Below are positions 53,756 through 64,000 of a stretch of 64,000 nucleotides of DNA, piece by piece. The DNA lies in contig CM073199.1 in NCBI GenBank assembly GCA_037042915.1, positions 3,472,001 to 3,536,000 on the forward strand. The letters are read 5' to 3'. The stretch's first letter is position 1. The number at the start of each line of letters is the position of its first letter. The position numbers were made by a program, and so were the translations under genes. The stretch is from Auricularia sp. M13. Lineage: Eukaryota; Basidiomycota; Agaricomycetes; Auriculariales; Auriculariaceae. The notes under the pieces are model-generated. The model searched no databases and had not been told where the DNA came from. It saw nothing but the letters and a program-made list of their open reading frames with translations.

Positions 53756-54943
53756 TTGAGGGAGCGCCGCCTCGCTTTGAAATCTCGCGTCGCGTTCAAG
53801 AGTGAGCGTGAGATCCTCAAGCGCGTTGAACGGCCCGAATGTGCTCAACCCAACGAAGTTCGCCCAGAACTCCAATGCGAGCGTAAGGTGAACGACGCGA
53901 TCCGAAAGAGCTGGCGTGGAGAACGCGGTATCGCGTGGGTGCCACGAGATGGTGACATCACTCAGCTGGCGCGTGCGGTTGTCAGGGTGCGATGCGCTGC
54001 GCAGGACCGCAGTGTAGACGATTCTGGACTTGTCCGCGACCCGCGGGAAAGAAGGGCGGCGGACGGAACGCGGGAAAGCAAGTTCCAATGTGCCAGGAAG
54101 CGTTGCGGCAAGAGCGAGCACAGCAGTCGGCTCCGGGTAAATCAGCGAGATTTTTGTCACGGCGGAGAGGGGAAGCTGGAAGTCGAACCATACGTCGCAA
54201 GCATACCCGCTGAACACCAATTCCGACATGCGCTCCCAGGCGTTCCGGGAGTGCCACCCCGCGTTATCCAGCGTAACAAAGTCATAGAGAGATAACTCCC
54301 GAAGGAGTGGAGAGTGCTCGAACAAGTTGGGGACGACGAGCGCGGGTCCCCGGCCTCCGATCTCGTGGTCGTTTGGGCTGAACTGGATCTTCAGCGATCG
54401 CAGGCTGCCAAAGCATATGGGCATGGTATCGTAAAATCCGACATTGAGCATCTGCACCTTTCTGAGCACTGGCGCCTGGTCCGAAAGGAAGTGTGGAGGC
54501 AAGATCGGGGTGGGCTGTCCTGGAGGGGGCATCATGTTGTCCAGGAGAAGATGGTCGAGTATGTCCGCCGGCTTGCGAAGAGCCTCCAGGATGGGCTGAA
54601 AAGGAATATCGCCACTTTGTCTGAGAGACAATGAGAGTATGTGACCCAGATGGTTTGTTATGTGTGACATGAAAGGGCGCAAGTCGTCCAAGACAAGTCG
54701 AACTGAGATAGGCCTTCCGTGGGAGCGAGATAGACGCAGCAAGAAAGCGTCTGACGCCCCGGGCGGGTCTTTGTGGGTCAATTCCAGCTTCCCATAGTAT
54801 GTCGAATGGTTGATGGCGCATTCCTGCCAGACTACGCTCACGCGCATAGCTCGCAAGAGGTCTGGTAGATCCATATAATCCAGTATTGTATGAAGCAGTA
54901 GGCGCATGCACTGTTGTGCCGCGGTGGATGCTGGATCGGTCAT
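53687..54943 (-). pseudogene. F-box/LRR-like protein, 3' part displaced by a tandem duplication
   Basis: Frame of 418 codons from ATG 54943. The N-terminus (LLLHTILDYMDLPDLLRAMRVSVVWQECA) resembles an F-box helix set, followed by Leu-rich stretches typical of mushroom F-box proteins (HILSLSLRQSGD, LRSLKIQFS, LLRELSLYDFVTLDN). F-box proteins link targets to SCF ubiquitin ligases. The protein ends abruptly in KRTEDVSDVTKFAPH, inside the duplicated 61-bp segment. In the other copy the same residues lead on to FALTCLPEAKFPLILAIEGLS and beyond (to about 53482), so the duplication seems to have cut off the normal C-terminal half. It might still be expressed as a short form. Confidence 0.72.
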
Positions 54944-54965
54944 CCTAAGCCGAAGGTCTGAAGAC

Positions 54966-55270
54966 AGCGCGGTTCAAGCTCCGCTTTTTCTCAACCAACG
55001 CTGTCCGTCAAACATGTCATGCATATGCCAGATTGAGACATCTGCGGAGCCGAAGACAGCCTCTTCAATGCAGCACCTGTGCAAGAACACGCCGGAGAAT
55101 ATACAATAACGCTTCATCTGCATGGGGATACGAAGTTGGGGAAGCCAAGGGGAAGCGGCGATGCACATTTCATGAAGCTAGCAGGCCAGTGCCAGGAGCG
55201 AATTGCTCGTCAAGCTTACAACCCAGCGTTCTCAGAATAAGCAATGTATTGCTCTACTCGAACTGCAGTA
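54966..55270 (-). pseudogene. Relic of a second F-box gene 3' end
   Basis: The stretch 55010-55210 resembles 53135-53330, which lies beyond the displaced 3' part of the F-box gene (for example CGCCGGAGRATWTACAA, then GCTCGTC-AAG). Both copies keep the same order and orientation. The body of this second copy is absent, so a former tandem pair of F-box genes was probably reduced to one body and two tails. Confidence 0.5.
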
Positions 55271-55283
55271 CCTATATCTACGT

Positions 55284-58200
55284 CTAGGTGTCTTTACTCT
55301 TCGCTGCAGCGACTGCGATTGCCTCTAGTTCGGAGAACGTCCCACTCTTCAGCGCCATATTGCGGAAGTAACCTCCTTGCTTGCGGATGAGATTGAGTGG
55401 CGTGTCAAACTCGACAATGTTTCCTGTGGAAGACTCAGTCTGGCCCCAATACAGGTGCTAAGAGACACTGACCTTTGTCGAGAACAATGAGGCGATCGTA
55501 GTCCACGACTGTCTTCAGGCGATGCGCAACTGATTGGAGTGAGGAATGGCATCGCAGCAGACGGGACACACAACGCACCCGTAAGCAAGAGAGAGTCTTT
55601 GAACTCTTCACGAATAGTTGCCTGGATTTTGGTGTCCGTCTCGAAATCTGCTCAAGTCGTCAACACGAGTGCTGTGTGGCCAATTAAGTACGAACCAATA
55701 GAAGACGTCGCCTCATCCATGACGATTATGGCGCTGCGGCGCAGCAAGGCACGGGCTAACGCAACGAGTTGCCGCTGGCCCTGCGAGAAGTTTGTCCCGC
55801 CAGCAGAGACTTTGGTATTGAGCGAGACGCTCTGCCGAGCGTCATCCACCCGCGTTGTTACAGAAGACGCCGAAGCCGCGATTTCTGGTGCATCATCTCC
55901 ATTGGATATGGGAGACGGCGCCCGTGACGTTCTGGCGGAAGCGAACGCGCTGGCCGGGCTGGACACCAACTGAACGCGCGTAAGCACATCCGCACATTCT
56001 TCGTCGGTAAATTCGTGGAACGGATCCAGGTTGTCGCGAATCGTGCCGCTGAAAAGCGCAGCATCTTGCGGGATGAATGTCTATGATGCAGTCAGCGAGA
56101 TGCTTGAGGGGCCGGGAGTGATGTGAGCGCACGATTTTGGACCTGAGGTCTTGCAGGCCGATCGTTGTGATGTCGATGCCGTCGACAACGATGCGGCCTT
56201 CCGCGGGATCCACAAATCGTAGGAGTGACATGGCGATCGTGGACTTGCCGCTGCCGGTACTGAGAGACATGAGCTTGAATATACAGAGATTAAGCGGAGC
56301 AGCGAGCGTACCGTCCGAGGAGACCAACCCGTTCTCGGGCGTGAAGATTGAACGAAATCTTGTGCAGGACCGGGGGCAGGTCGGGAGCGTATTTGATGGT
56401 CAAGTCCTCGACAGACAGAAGAGGACTATCTGGTCCCCCGGACGATGATGGCCAGTATGCAGGTGGACGCCGAGACTCGATAACGGCGGGCGGCTCCTGC
56501 GGCAGGTCGAGATATTCTATGACTCGCTCAACAGAGCTGCATCGTAGGTTAGAGGAAATTGAATGAACGTATGGAAGGCTCACTTTAGATCCAGTTCGAG
56601 CTGTGTGATGAACCTGCATGTCCAGTAAATGCTCATCGTGAGATTCATCGCAGCCGTGATGGTCACGCCCGCCCAGCCTGCAATCCCCCCAGATGACGTT
56701 ATTGTGGACAGGCCGATGAGCGCGGTGGCCAACACGGTAGAGGCGCCGATTATATCAAAGCGGAAAAGCAGGTAGCGGTTGAGCATCCAGAAGGTCCACC
56801 ACATCTTGTTCATCAAGTCGAGCATGTTAAATAGGCTGTCCAGGAATCGCTGCTCGGCACAGAACGCTCTGACGGTGACGATACCCTCGAGAAGCTCGCT
56901 GAATGACTGGAAGACCGGAGAACGGGTCACAGCTTCCATACGACGAAGATCGCGTCCTGGACGACCCGAAGGATCATTATCTTGTGTCGGCACCGGTAAG
57001 AGATCCATTCTCACCAGTATTGAGATAACCAACTGCAAGGCGATAGTAAAGGTATGCCACCGCGATCGCGGGCACAAGGAAGCCGGGTAAAATGTAAGAA
57101 ATCGTCTGAGAATGATATGAGACGGTATTTTGGGTTGCAGACAGAAACATACTATGATGCCCGCAAGAAACGATGCGAATGTGCCTATAAGCTTTGTGAG
57201 ATTGACGTCAATAACAGGGCATCGTGTCTCGGCTTACCTATGAAGGTTCCCAGCGACGAGGCCAATGATGAGTCAACCACCTCGATGTCCCTGCTGAACC
57301 TGTTCAGGATTCTTCCTATGGAAGAATCAGCAATGAATAAAGCCGCGCAGAAGAACAACATGCCAGTCGGGGTGACATCGAACCACCTGAACGGCGCGTG
57401 AACGACAGTAACCAGTAAATTTTTGAAGAGTATCCGACTGGCGCGGTATGCGCCGATGTACTCGATAATCTGGTTGGTGAGGCCCATGAATGCTGTACCG
57501 AGGGTGATCGAGGCGTAGATCCCGACATAGAACATCGGGTGCTCGTCAGTGGAAGGCAGCTTGGGCAAGGTCGTAGCGCCTATTGCATGCGCTTGCAGCT
57601 CGTGAACAGGTCTCAGCCCGGATGGAACGTGTTGTACGACGAAGGCCGATGCATGAGCAAGGCCGGAAGGGGGTTGTGCTGTAGAAAGCGAAGCCTGAGA
57701 CATTTATTAACGACAAGCCGTCCGCGGCCAGACGGCAACCATACCTCGCCCCAGATCTTAATCCAGAGAAGCTCGCTAACTTTGAAGAGCTCGTACAGCG
57801 CGATGAACGCCAGAACGGCTATCCAGGTCCAGTACGACGACGCGCGCAGATAGGTGTTGTAGATGCGCCATTTGACGCGTCCTTCGGCGCGCGCCTCGTC
57901 CTCGACGAGCTGCTTGGGCTTGGCGGCCGCATCTGCCGGCTTCTGCCCGTCCAATTCTCCCTTTTCTGCAGCTGGAGCTTCGACCTCGGTTTCGGCGTCA
58001 TGCTTGATGGCCTCGAGAGCGCCGCGTGCGCGCAGCTCGCGCGGGGTACCCGCTGTGTCAATCCGGCCATCCAGAATCCTGACGATAAACTGCGCGGCGG
58101 GAAGCATGAGCTCTACGTGATGCGTGACGAGAATCTGAGCGTATTTCAGCCAAATAACTCCCGACGCGCGTGACAGCAGAAATGCATACCACAGTTCTAT

Positions 58201-61200
58201 TCGCAAGAAGCGGGCCGCGAAATAGCTTGTCGAGCAGTTGACGCGCTGTATGACTGTCCACGGCGCTGAGAGGATCGTCGAGAAGGACGAGGGTTGTGTG
58301 TTGGTACACCGCGCGGGCGAGCGCGACTCTCGCCTTCTGGCCGCCGGATAATGAGACGCCGCTGATGGCAAAACAGTCAGGTAAAATTTCAACGAGGACA
58401 AGGAATCGGAACGCACCGAACACCAATCTCAGTACGATCACCGTCGTCCAGAATAGCGAGGTCCGGCTTGAGCGCACACGCCTCCAGCACCGCGTCATAC
58501 CGCTCCTCGTCGAGATTCTCCCCGAAAAGGATATTGTCACGGATGGTGCGGTGTTGCAGCCAAGGAGACTGCGCCGCATAGCTGACCTTACCCGCAGGTA
58601 AAACCAGGCGCCCGCCGGCCGACACCTGCGTCATCTCCCCGAGGAGCGCATGCAACAGCGCCGACTTGCCGCTCGCCGTCGGGCCGGTCACGAGGGTGAG
58701 CTGGCGCGGCGGAAACGAGACGTTGATATTGCGCAGCTCGAACGGCGTCGCCTCGTCCTCCTCCTTCTTAGTCGCAACTTCGTCCGCGTCGCGCCGCCAG
58801 AATCGCAGGCGCCGGCGGAACCGCCCGAACCACGAGCTCTTTACCTTCTCCTTCTTCTTCTGCTCGCCGACGTTCCAGACAAACGAAGCGTTCTCAATCT
58901 TCACGGTGTCGCTCTCGGGCGTGGGCGTCGGGCGGTTGTGGCTGGCCCTGAACGAGCCTGCCTGCGTGACGTCCTCCTCCTCCAAGAACGACTGGATACG
59001 CTTCGCGGACACGCCGACTTGGAGGAATTGGGTGATCTGCAACGAAGCGATCAGAGAGTTGTCGCTGCTGTCCGATGTGGAATCTTACAAAGTAGGGAAT
59101 AATGTTCAATGGGTTTCTGATTTATACGGCGGTCTCAGTTGCGCCTAGTGAGAGCACAAAGCAACGTACTGCAGCATGGAGAACAGCGCAATGGCCTAAG
59201 AGCGTAACCGTCAGCTCAGATCTTTACGCGCAGTGGAAAGCAGGAGGGCGCACGGTGAAAGCGACGGGGACAGTGAGCTTGTGCCCCGTCCAGATGTAGA
59301 CGCTGAACGACGTCACGCTGACGAACGAGGGCACAATCATCCACAGCAGTCCAAAGCCCGTGTCAACTATCCGATCTGCGCTGGCGATGAACAACCGTGG
59401 AATGAGCGGCGCCGCGACTCAGACGAGCCTTTGACGAGCCACGAGAGTTCGGTCTATGTGACCGAATGAATTTAAGGTGAACGTCAGCAGAACATGGGAA
59501 AGACATACCGTCCGGGCGTCGAGCGCGCGTTCGATCCACTTCTCGCCCCACGCAAAGAACTTGATGAACTTGATCTGTGCATGCGTTAGGGGGACATTGG
59601 GTGGGACGGCGGGTCGTGATATGAGACTGACCTCGGTGATGAGCTCGTTGAGCACGGACATGCGCTTGTCCGTCGCGCTCAGCTTCCCCTCCTGGACGCG
59701 GATGCCCGCCTTAGTCAGAGCCCAGTTGATCGGCAATACGACGATAAATATCGCAAAGCCCGCAAACGCGGACCAGCCGAGCACCCTGCAAGTCCGCCGG
59801 TTAGGATGGTCGGGCATCGCGAGAGGGATGTATGCAGGGCGTACTGGTACAACAGCACGCAAGCGACGACGATCTCGACCGGCGCGCTCATCAGCATGAA
59901 CACGCCGGTGGCAAAGTCGGACAGCCGGATGGTGTCGTTGCTGAAGAGGTTCACGATGCGCCCGATGTCCGCGCCGCCCTCGCCGTCCCCGGTCACTCCC
60001 TCGTCATCTGCGTCTGCGCCATCCGATTTGTCTTTGGGCGCGCCGCCGGTGCTGGTGAGCGCCTTGCGGCGCAAGGCCTTGTCGTAGATGGCCGCCATCA
60101 GCTCGCAGCGGATGTTGGCTGCCATGCGGCGTGAGCGCCAGAGGTACTGCAGGTCCGACTCCGTTTTGGTTACCGACGCCGCGAACATGAGCAGCGCGAA
60201 GACGACGGCGCTCGCGCGCGCTGACGTGGAGGCCGTGCCGTTGATCGCGGCCAGCAGACGACTGGGAAAGAAGATAGTCCGTCAGAGACTGGAAAAAAAG
60301 CGTTTGATGTCCGGGCATACTTCAGAAGCATCGGTTGGCTGTACTGCAGCGCGACCGAGGCGTAGACAAGTCCGAGATGGATGCTGATGCATCAATCAGC
60401 ATTCGCAGAACATGCGTCAAGGAGGGAGGACAACGGACATGATATCGCGAGCATGGGCCACGAGCAGGCGACGGAATAAAGTGGCACTAAAGGGACCAAT
60501 CAACACCCCCAATCGAGCGCGAAGTCGGGCGGCACGCACCGGATGATTCTCTGGAATTTCACAAACGACGGCTTTGCGCGGAGAGTGGGGCTCATGTCCC
60601 ACACATCGTCCTCATTGAGCGTGTTGTTTGTCCCCTGTGGCAAAAGCAGATCAGAGAAAATTCGACGTTTACGAAGAGTAATATTGATCAACCTTTGCAA
60701 TGATGGGATATACCCATGAGAAGGTCAGCCAGCCCCAAAGTGTCGTATAATCCTCGGGAGAGACGCTCGCGCCCTGCAGTTCTGACGGCTGAGACGAAAG
60801 CAAAAATCACAGACAACAAAGACGCGTACGATTTTTTCGCCGTCGACATGAGCGCTTGGAAGAGCCAGTGGACGGCTGACAGTCAGCGCCAGAACTATGA
60901 AAACGGCAGCAAGGTTTGTGGCACGCGCGAAGAGCGCCTCCTGCGGCGGGAGCGGCGTGCTATCTATAGCGTGGAAGAAGAGAATGGCGCCGTTATCGAA
61001 CACGGCGAGCACAAGATGCGCAATCCATAGAACGAAAAGCCCGTAATGCGGTGTCGGGCTTGGGCGGAGGATCAGGCGCGCGGAGCTATATACCCATGTC
61101 AACCCGATGAGAGCGGGCGCCCACGCCACCGATGCCGGAGTAAAAAGGGCGGCAACGGCAATCCAGGATACAGCTTCCGCGGACGATAGGATAGAGAGCG

Positions 61201-61663
61201 CGATACTCGACGCGCTGTGCGTCTTTTGCGGCGGCGCGACGGGGCTGGCGTCGTGCGGATACAGGATTTCCTCCGCCTCCTGGAGCGTCAGGAACGGCGC
61301 AAACGGGAAGGAAACAGCGCGTTTCGACACGCCAGCTTGGACCAACGCGCGGAAAACGAGAATGAACGCGATTGCGGCGGGTACGCCGGCCGTCCACAAC
61401 GCGCGCGAGCACGCGGATGTAATGTCCTGTGGCCGTTAAGACGTTGTTTTCAAATCTACGCATCGGGCGCACTAACCCAGGGACTGGATTCTGGGCACAG
61501 CGCGCTCATGGCCAAGCGCGATGCGAGTGGCAGGAGGAGGAACGGGATCGGAGTTGTTGCGATTGCGCGACTTGAAGAAATAGTGCCTGACACCCACCGA
61601 GAATCCCGAGTCACGGCGGCTCCGAGTCGACGTCGGTATCATTGTCAGGCAGCCAGACGGCAC
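55284..61663 (-). CDS. ABCC-type (MRP-like) ABC transporter, full length
   Basis: Many exons run from about 61660 to TAG at 55284-55286. The N-terminal membrane part includes [14 protein letters not shown] and [14 protein letters not shown]. Nucleotide-binding domain 1: Walker A GPTASGKS near 58685, signature [14 protein letters not shown] near 58351, and Walker B LVLLDDP near 58291 with Asp in place of the catalytic Glu, as usual for ABCC. The second membrane half is encoded around 57700-56600. Domain 2: Walker A TGSGKST near 56258 (split by an intron), signature [14 protein letters not shown] near 55789, Walker [11 protein letters not shown] near 55729. It ends [10 protein letters not shown]. 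It exports conjugates or drugs across plasma or vacuolar membrane. The first exon could not be fixed: frame 61590-61485 is needed before the 61.4-kb helix, and a Met near 61652 ([14 protein letters not shown]) may belong to it. Confidence 0.86.
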
Positions 61664-62709
61664 TCATCACGCAATTGAGCAATGACTCGCGGTCAATGTC
61701 TGAGCCGAAACGCCGGGTGTCGCTGGAGTCACGAAAAGCGCGCAAGTCCCTTGATACGAAACTTCGGGACAGAGTAGGGATACATCTTACAAAACTTCAT
61801 ATCCACACTTACCTCCCCCGGCTTTCCTGACTCACACTGCTATGGTCCAAATGAGCCTGATTCAGTAACCTCTAAACCTTTGAAAGTATCATTGCAGGAT
61901 ATCACGCCATCCTGCACATCTCTCATGCCTCTCACCGCGGATTGATAAAAGCGCGCACCAAGCATACCCGGCGTTCTGGGCCTCCTGTGATTACTGTGGG
62001 CTAGTCAGCGCATACATCTTCGGTGCCCACCTCGTGAAGCCTTCGGACATGCTAAGTATTAGCGCGCAAAAGTCGAGCGAGCTCATGGTGCGACAAGCTA
62101 GTGCGGCACCCACGGCCAAAACCACGTAACGAGACAGGGGGGCGTAGTGCAAGATCGACAATTCTCGGGTCAGATATTACGCATCACACACACAAAGGTA
62201 TAAAAGGACGCACGTCTTCAAGTTCCCACTCACCCAGCCAGTCGCGCGCGGCGGCGCGGCCGTTCCTCACTGGCAGCAGCCCGTGCTGACGGTCCGCCTC
62301 GAGCATCTACTGTATGATGAGGCACCGCTGAGCTCGCTCGTCTCACTGTCATGTGTTGTCGCGGCTGCTCGCTTCAGGTGCGTCTCCTCCGTCGCCGTTG
62401 CGCTGTGTGCCTCGATTAACGCCGGGATTGCAGGCTTTCGATACGTCGGATTCGAGCTGAGGAATCGTTAACGCGCCGCACCTCCGACGGGAGCGCATGG
62501 TCTCACCCCTAAACTAATCTCACGGCGCACACACGATGCTGTGACATTATTTATCGGTCATTTATTCACGCAGAGGAAGGAAGGAAGGAATGGACGGACG
62601 GACGGAAGGATGGATGAATGGACTCTGGATGGACGGGAAGGACGGTACGGAGGACTGAAATGAACTGAACTCGAATCTTTGCACAATGAAGGAAGTTCAA
62701 TATGTAACT
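61664..62709. other. No gene recognised; GGAA/GGAC low-complexity tract
   Basis: Upstream region of the ABCC gene. A purine-rich imperfect tetranucleotide tract (GGAAGGAAGGAATGGACGGA-like) spans about 62573-62645. Frames present show no motif. Confidence 0.5.
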
Positions 62710-63222
62710 CTATTTGTCGCGCGCGCCGTGGAGCCTCTGAATGAGAGCGCTGTCCATGAACTCGAGCACATGACCCACTTTCCAGACGCCGTCTTCGAGC
62801 ACCATGTCGATGATGTAAAGGAACTCGTTCTCGCTGTATCCGGATTTGATTAGACTCGGACTGAGACAGGGGATTGGGTCCGTGACGAGGGACGGTAGCT
62901 TACTATGGCTTCCCGTCCGCTGTGAAGGTGTCTACGGACTTCAGCTGCACATGCGAAGCGCCTGTCTCAGCACACAAAAAGTTTACTCCTATCTGGTCAT
63001 GGCGTACCTGAGCAACGACTTTGCCAGCCTCCGCTGCTTCGAAGATCTGCACGATCTCTTTCTACAATTGCAGTATCAGCACTACGATCATCTAAAGCGC
63101 TTCACCGCGACTGACCTTACTGCTGTTTGCAGAACGGAAGGCGCCGGCGGGAAACGGCGATTTTCCGAGCGTTTTTGCTGCGCGCCCTGTTCCTCGCCCA
63201 ATACATTTCCCCTTCGGCTCAT
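62710..63222 (-). CDS. Small NTF2/SnoaL-like protein (115 aa), N-terminus doubtful
   Basis: Exons 63222-63121, 63061-63008, 62944-62904 and 62860-62710 join in frame to 116 codons with GT-AG introns. The last three exons encode KEIVQIFEAAEAGKVVAQLK, DTFTADGKPYPSLI, YSENEFLYIIDMVLED and VWKVGHVLEFMDSALIQRLH, which looks like the second half of an NTF2-like (SnoaL) alpha-beta barrel: strand, strand, final strand plus helix. The first exon (MSRRGNVLGEEQGAQQ) is basic and does not look like the expected first helices. A long inverted repeat begins 47 nt upstream, so the original N-terminal exons may have been lost or displaced. Function in such proteins ranges from ligand binding to small-molecule cyclisation; none can be inferred. 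Confidence 0.6.
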
Positions 63223-63268
63223 AATTTTTGTGCGATGTAAATGAGTCTTGAGGACGCTGTCTATGCAG

Positions 63269-64000
63269 CAGAACGAGGAGGAGAGGTCCCGGATTGGCTG
63301 AGATAGCTGACGGCCAGCCCAAATCTGCCGCTGACAACGCATGAGCATCACTGCTCGCCCGCACCGTGACGCAGGCCTGCGCAACTTCTCGTACAGCATC
63401 TTTGCATCTATGAGAAGTTACATCACGCGTTGCTCTGGCGAAAATAGCCTTAAAGTACTTGCAATGGCCGGGGAGCTTTAGCTATGTAACTTGATCTCTG
63501 AGCTGTAACTCATTCCAGTGCTCAGTAGCCTTAGAACCGTAGGATTTACAACTATTGAGCTCTATTGGTGCTGGAAGAGGCACCCAAAAACCTCCAAGTC
63601 CCATGGTATTGCTCAAATTGCTGCAGTAAGTGTTCATAGGCAAATGTGTGACAGTCGCCATGACTGGTGCCTTCCAAGCCTTCTAAACCGACCATACAGG
63701 TTTAATCACGTTTAAAATCATTGGGAATAGAGATAAATGGCCTCGGCCTGCCAGACACGAGTGTAGAGTCCGTGCCAAGTTTTAGCTGGATCCTGGCTCA
63801 GTCCAAGCGAAGCCTATGAGGCCATTTTCGCCAGAGCAACGCGTGATGTAACTTCTCATAGATGCAAAGATGCTGTACGAGAAGTTGCGCAGGCCTGCGT
63901 CACGGTGCGGGCGAGCAGTGATGCTCATGCGTTGTCAGCGGCAGATTTGGGCTGGCCGTCAGCTATCTCAGCCAATCCGGGACCTCTCCTCCTCGTTCTG
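63269..64000. repeat. Long inverted repeat, arms at least 182 bp, 368-nt interior, cut by window end
   Basis: 63269-63450 is the near-exact reverse complement of 63819-64000 (one difference seen near the inner end: AAAATAGCCT against AAAATGGCCT). The right arm continues past the window, so full length and target duplication cannot be seen. The interior (63451-63818) has no gene. It could be a foldback transposon, a MITE with long ends, or a hairpin-RNA source. Confidence 0.9.

Noticed and set aside
1-64000. CRISPR arrays, rRNA genes, bacterial operon features
   Set aside because: None seen; repeats here are transposon ends or a satellite, and the gene structure is eukaryotic.

Overview
The window looks like nuclear DNA of a mushroom-forming basidiomycete (Agaricomycete). 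Genes have short introns (about 45-90 nt), TATA boxes sit close to start codons, and the families are typical: unspecific peroxygenases, a DUF6534-type membrane protein, an F-box protein, a full ABCC transporter, a GST and a Kex2-processed repeat peptide. Transposons are abundant. No sequence search was possible, so family names rest on motifs I recognise. LEFT (1-2.4 kb): an intact six-exon peroxygenase gene on the minus strand. TRANSPOSON NEST (2.4-22.7 kb): a 491-bp hAT-like MITE with 8-bp target duplications; a TA-flanked element ending in a perfect 52-bp-arm palindrome; then a GC-rich satellite of 142-bp units in alternating A and B forms. The satellite was hit twice: by an AT-rich 673-bp element (8-bp duplication) and by a Mutator-like element (MULE, 10-bp duplication with one mismatch). 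The MULE transposase gene was itself split by a 12.85-kb LINE unit with a 15-bp duplication, a 32-nt poly(A) tail, a gag-like ORF1 and an uninterrupted 1783-codon ORF2. The satellite phase is restored exactly across both insertions, so the order of events can be read: satellite, then MULE, then LINE, with the AT-rich element entering independently. MIDDLE (22.7-40.5 kb): gene-poor DNA with a few small genes of unknown function, a C2H2-type protein, a CACTA-like MITE, another TA-flanked MITE and a frameshifted gene. RIGHT (40.5-50 kb): a small secreted hydrophobic protein, a second peroxygenase copy with one premature stop, a GST facing it tail to tail, and the most interesting gene of the window, a 64-residue secreted precursor carrying four GTPGW peptides separated by KR/KR/RR Kex2 sites. 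FAR RIGHT (50-64 kb): a minus-strand series of ABCC transporter, F-box gene truncated by an 88-bp tandem duplication, and DUF6534 membrane protein; an inverted copy of the ABCC gene's 3' end; a small NTF2/SnoaL-like gene; and a long near-perfect inverted repeat that runs off the window end. Apart from the peroxygenase pair, which share coding sequence, introns and a promoter block, I see no evidence that the host genes form one pathway.
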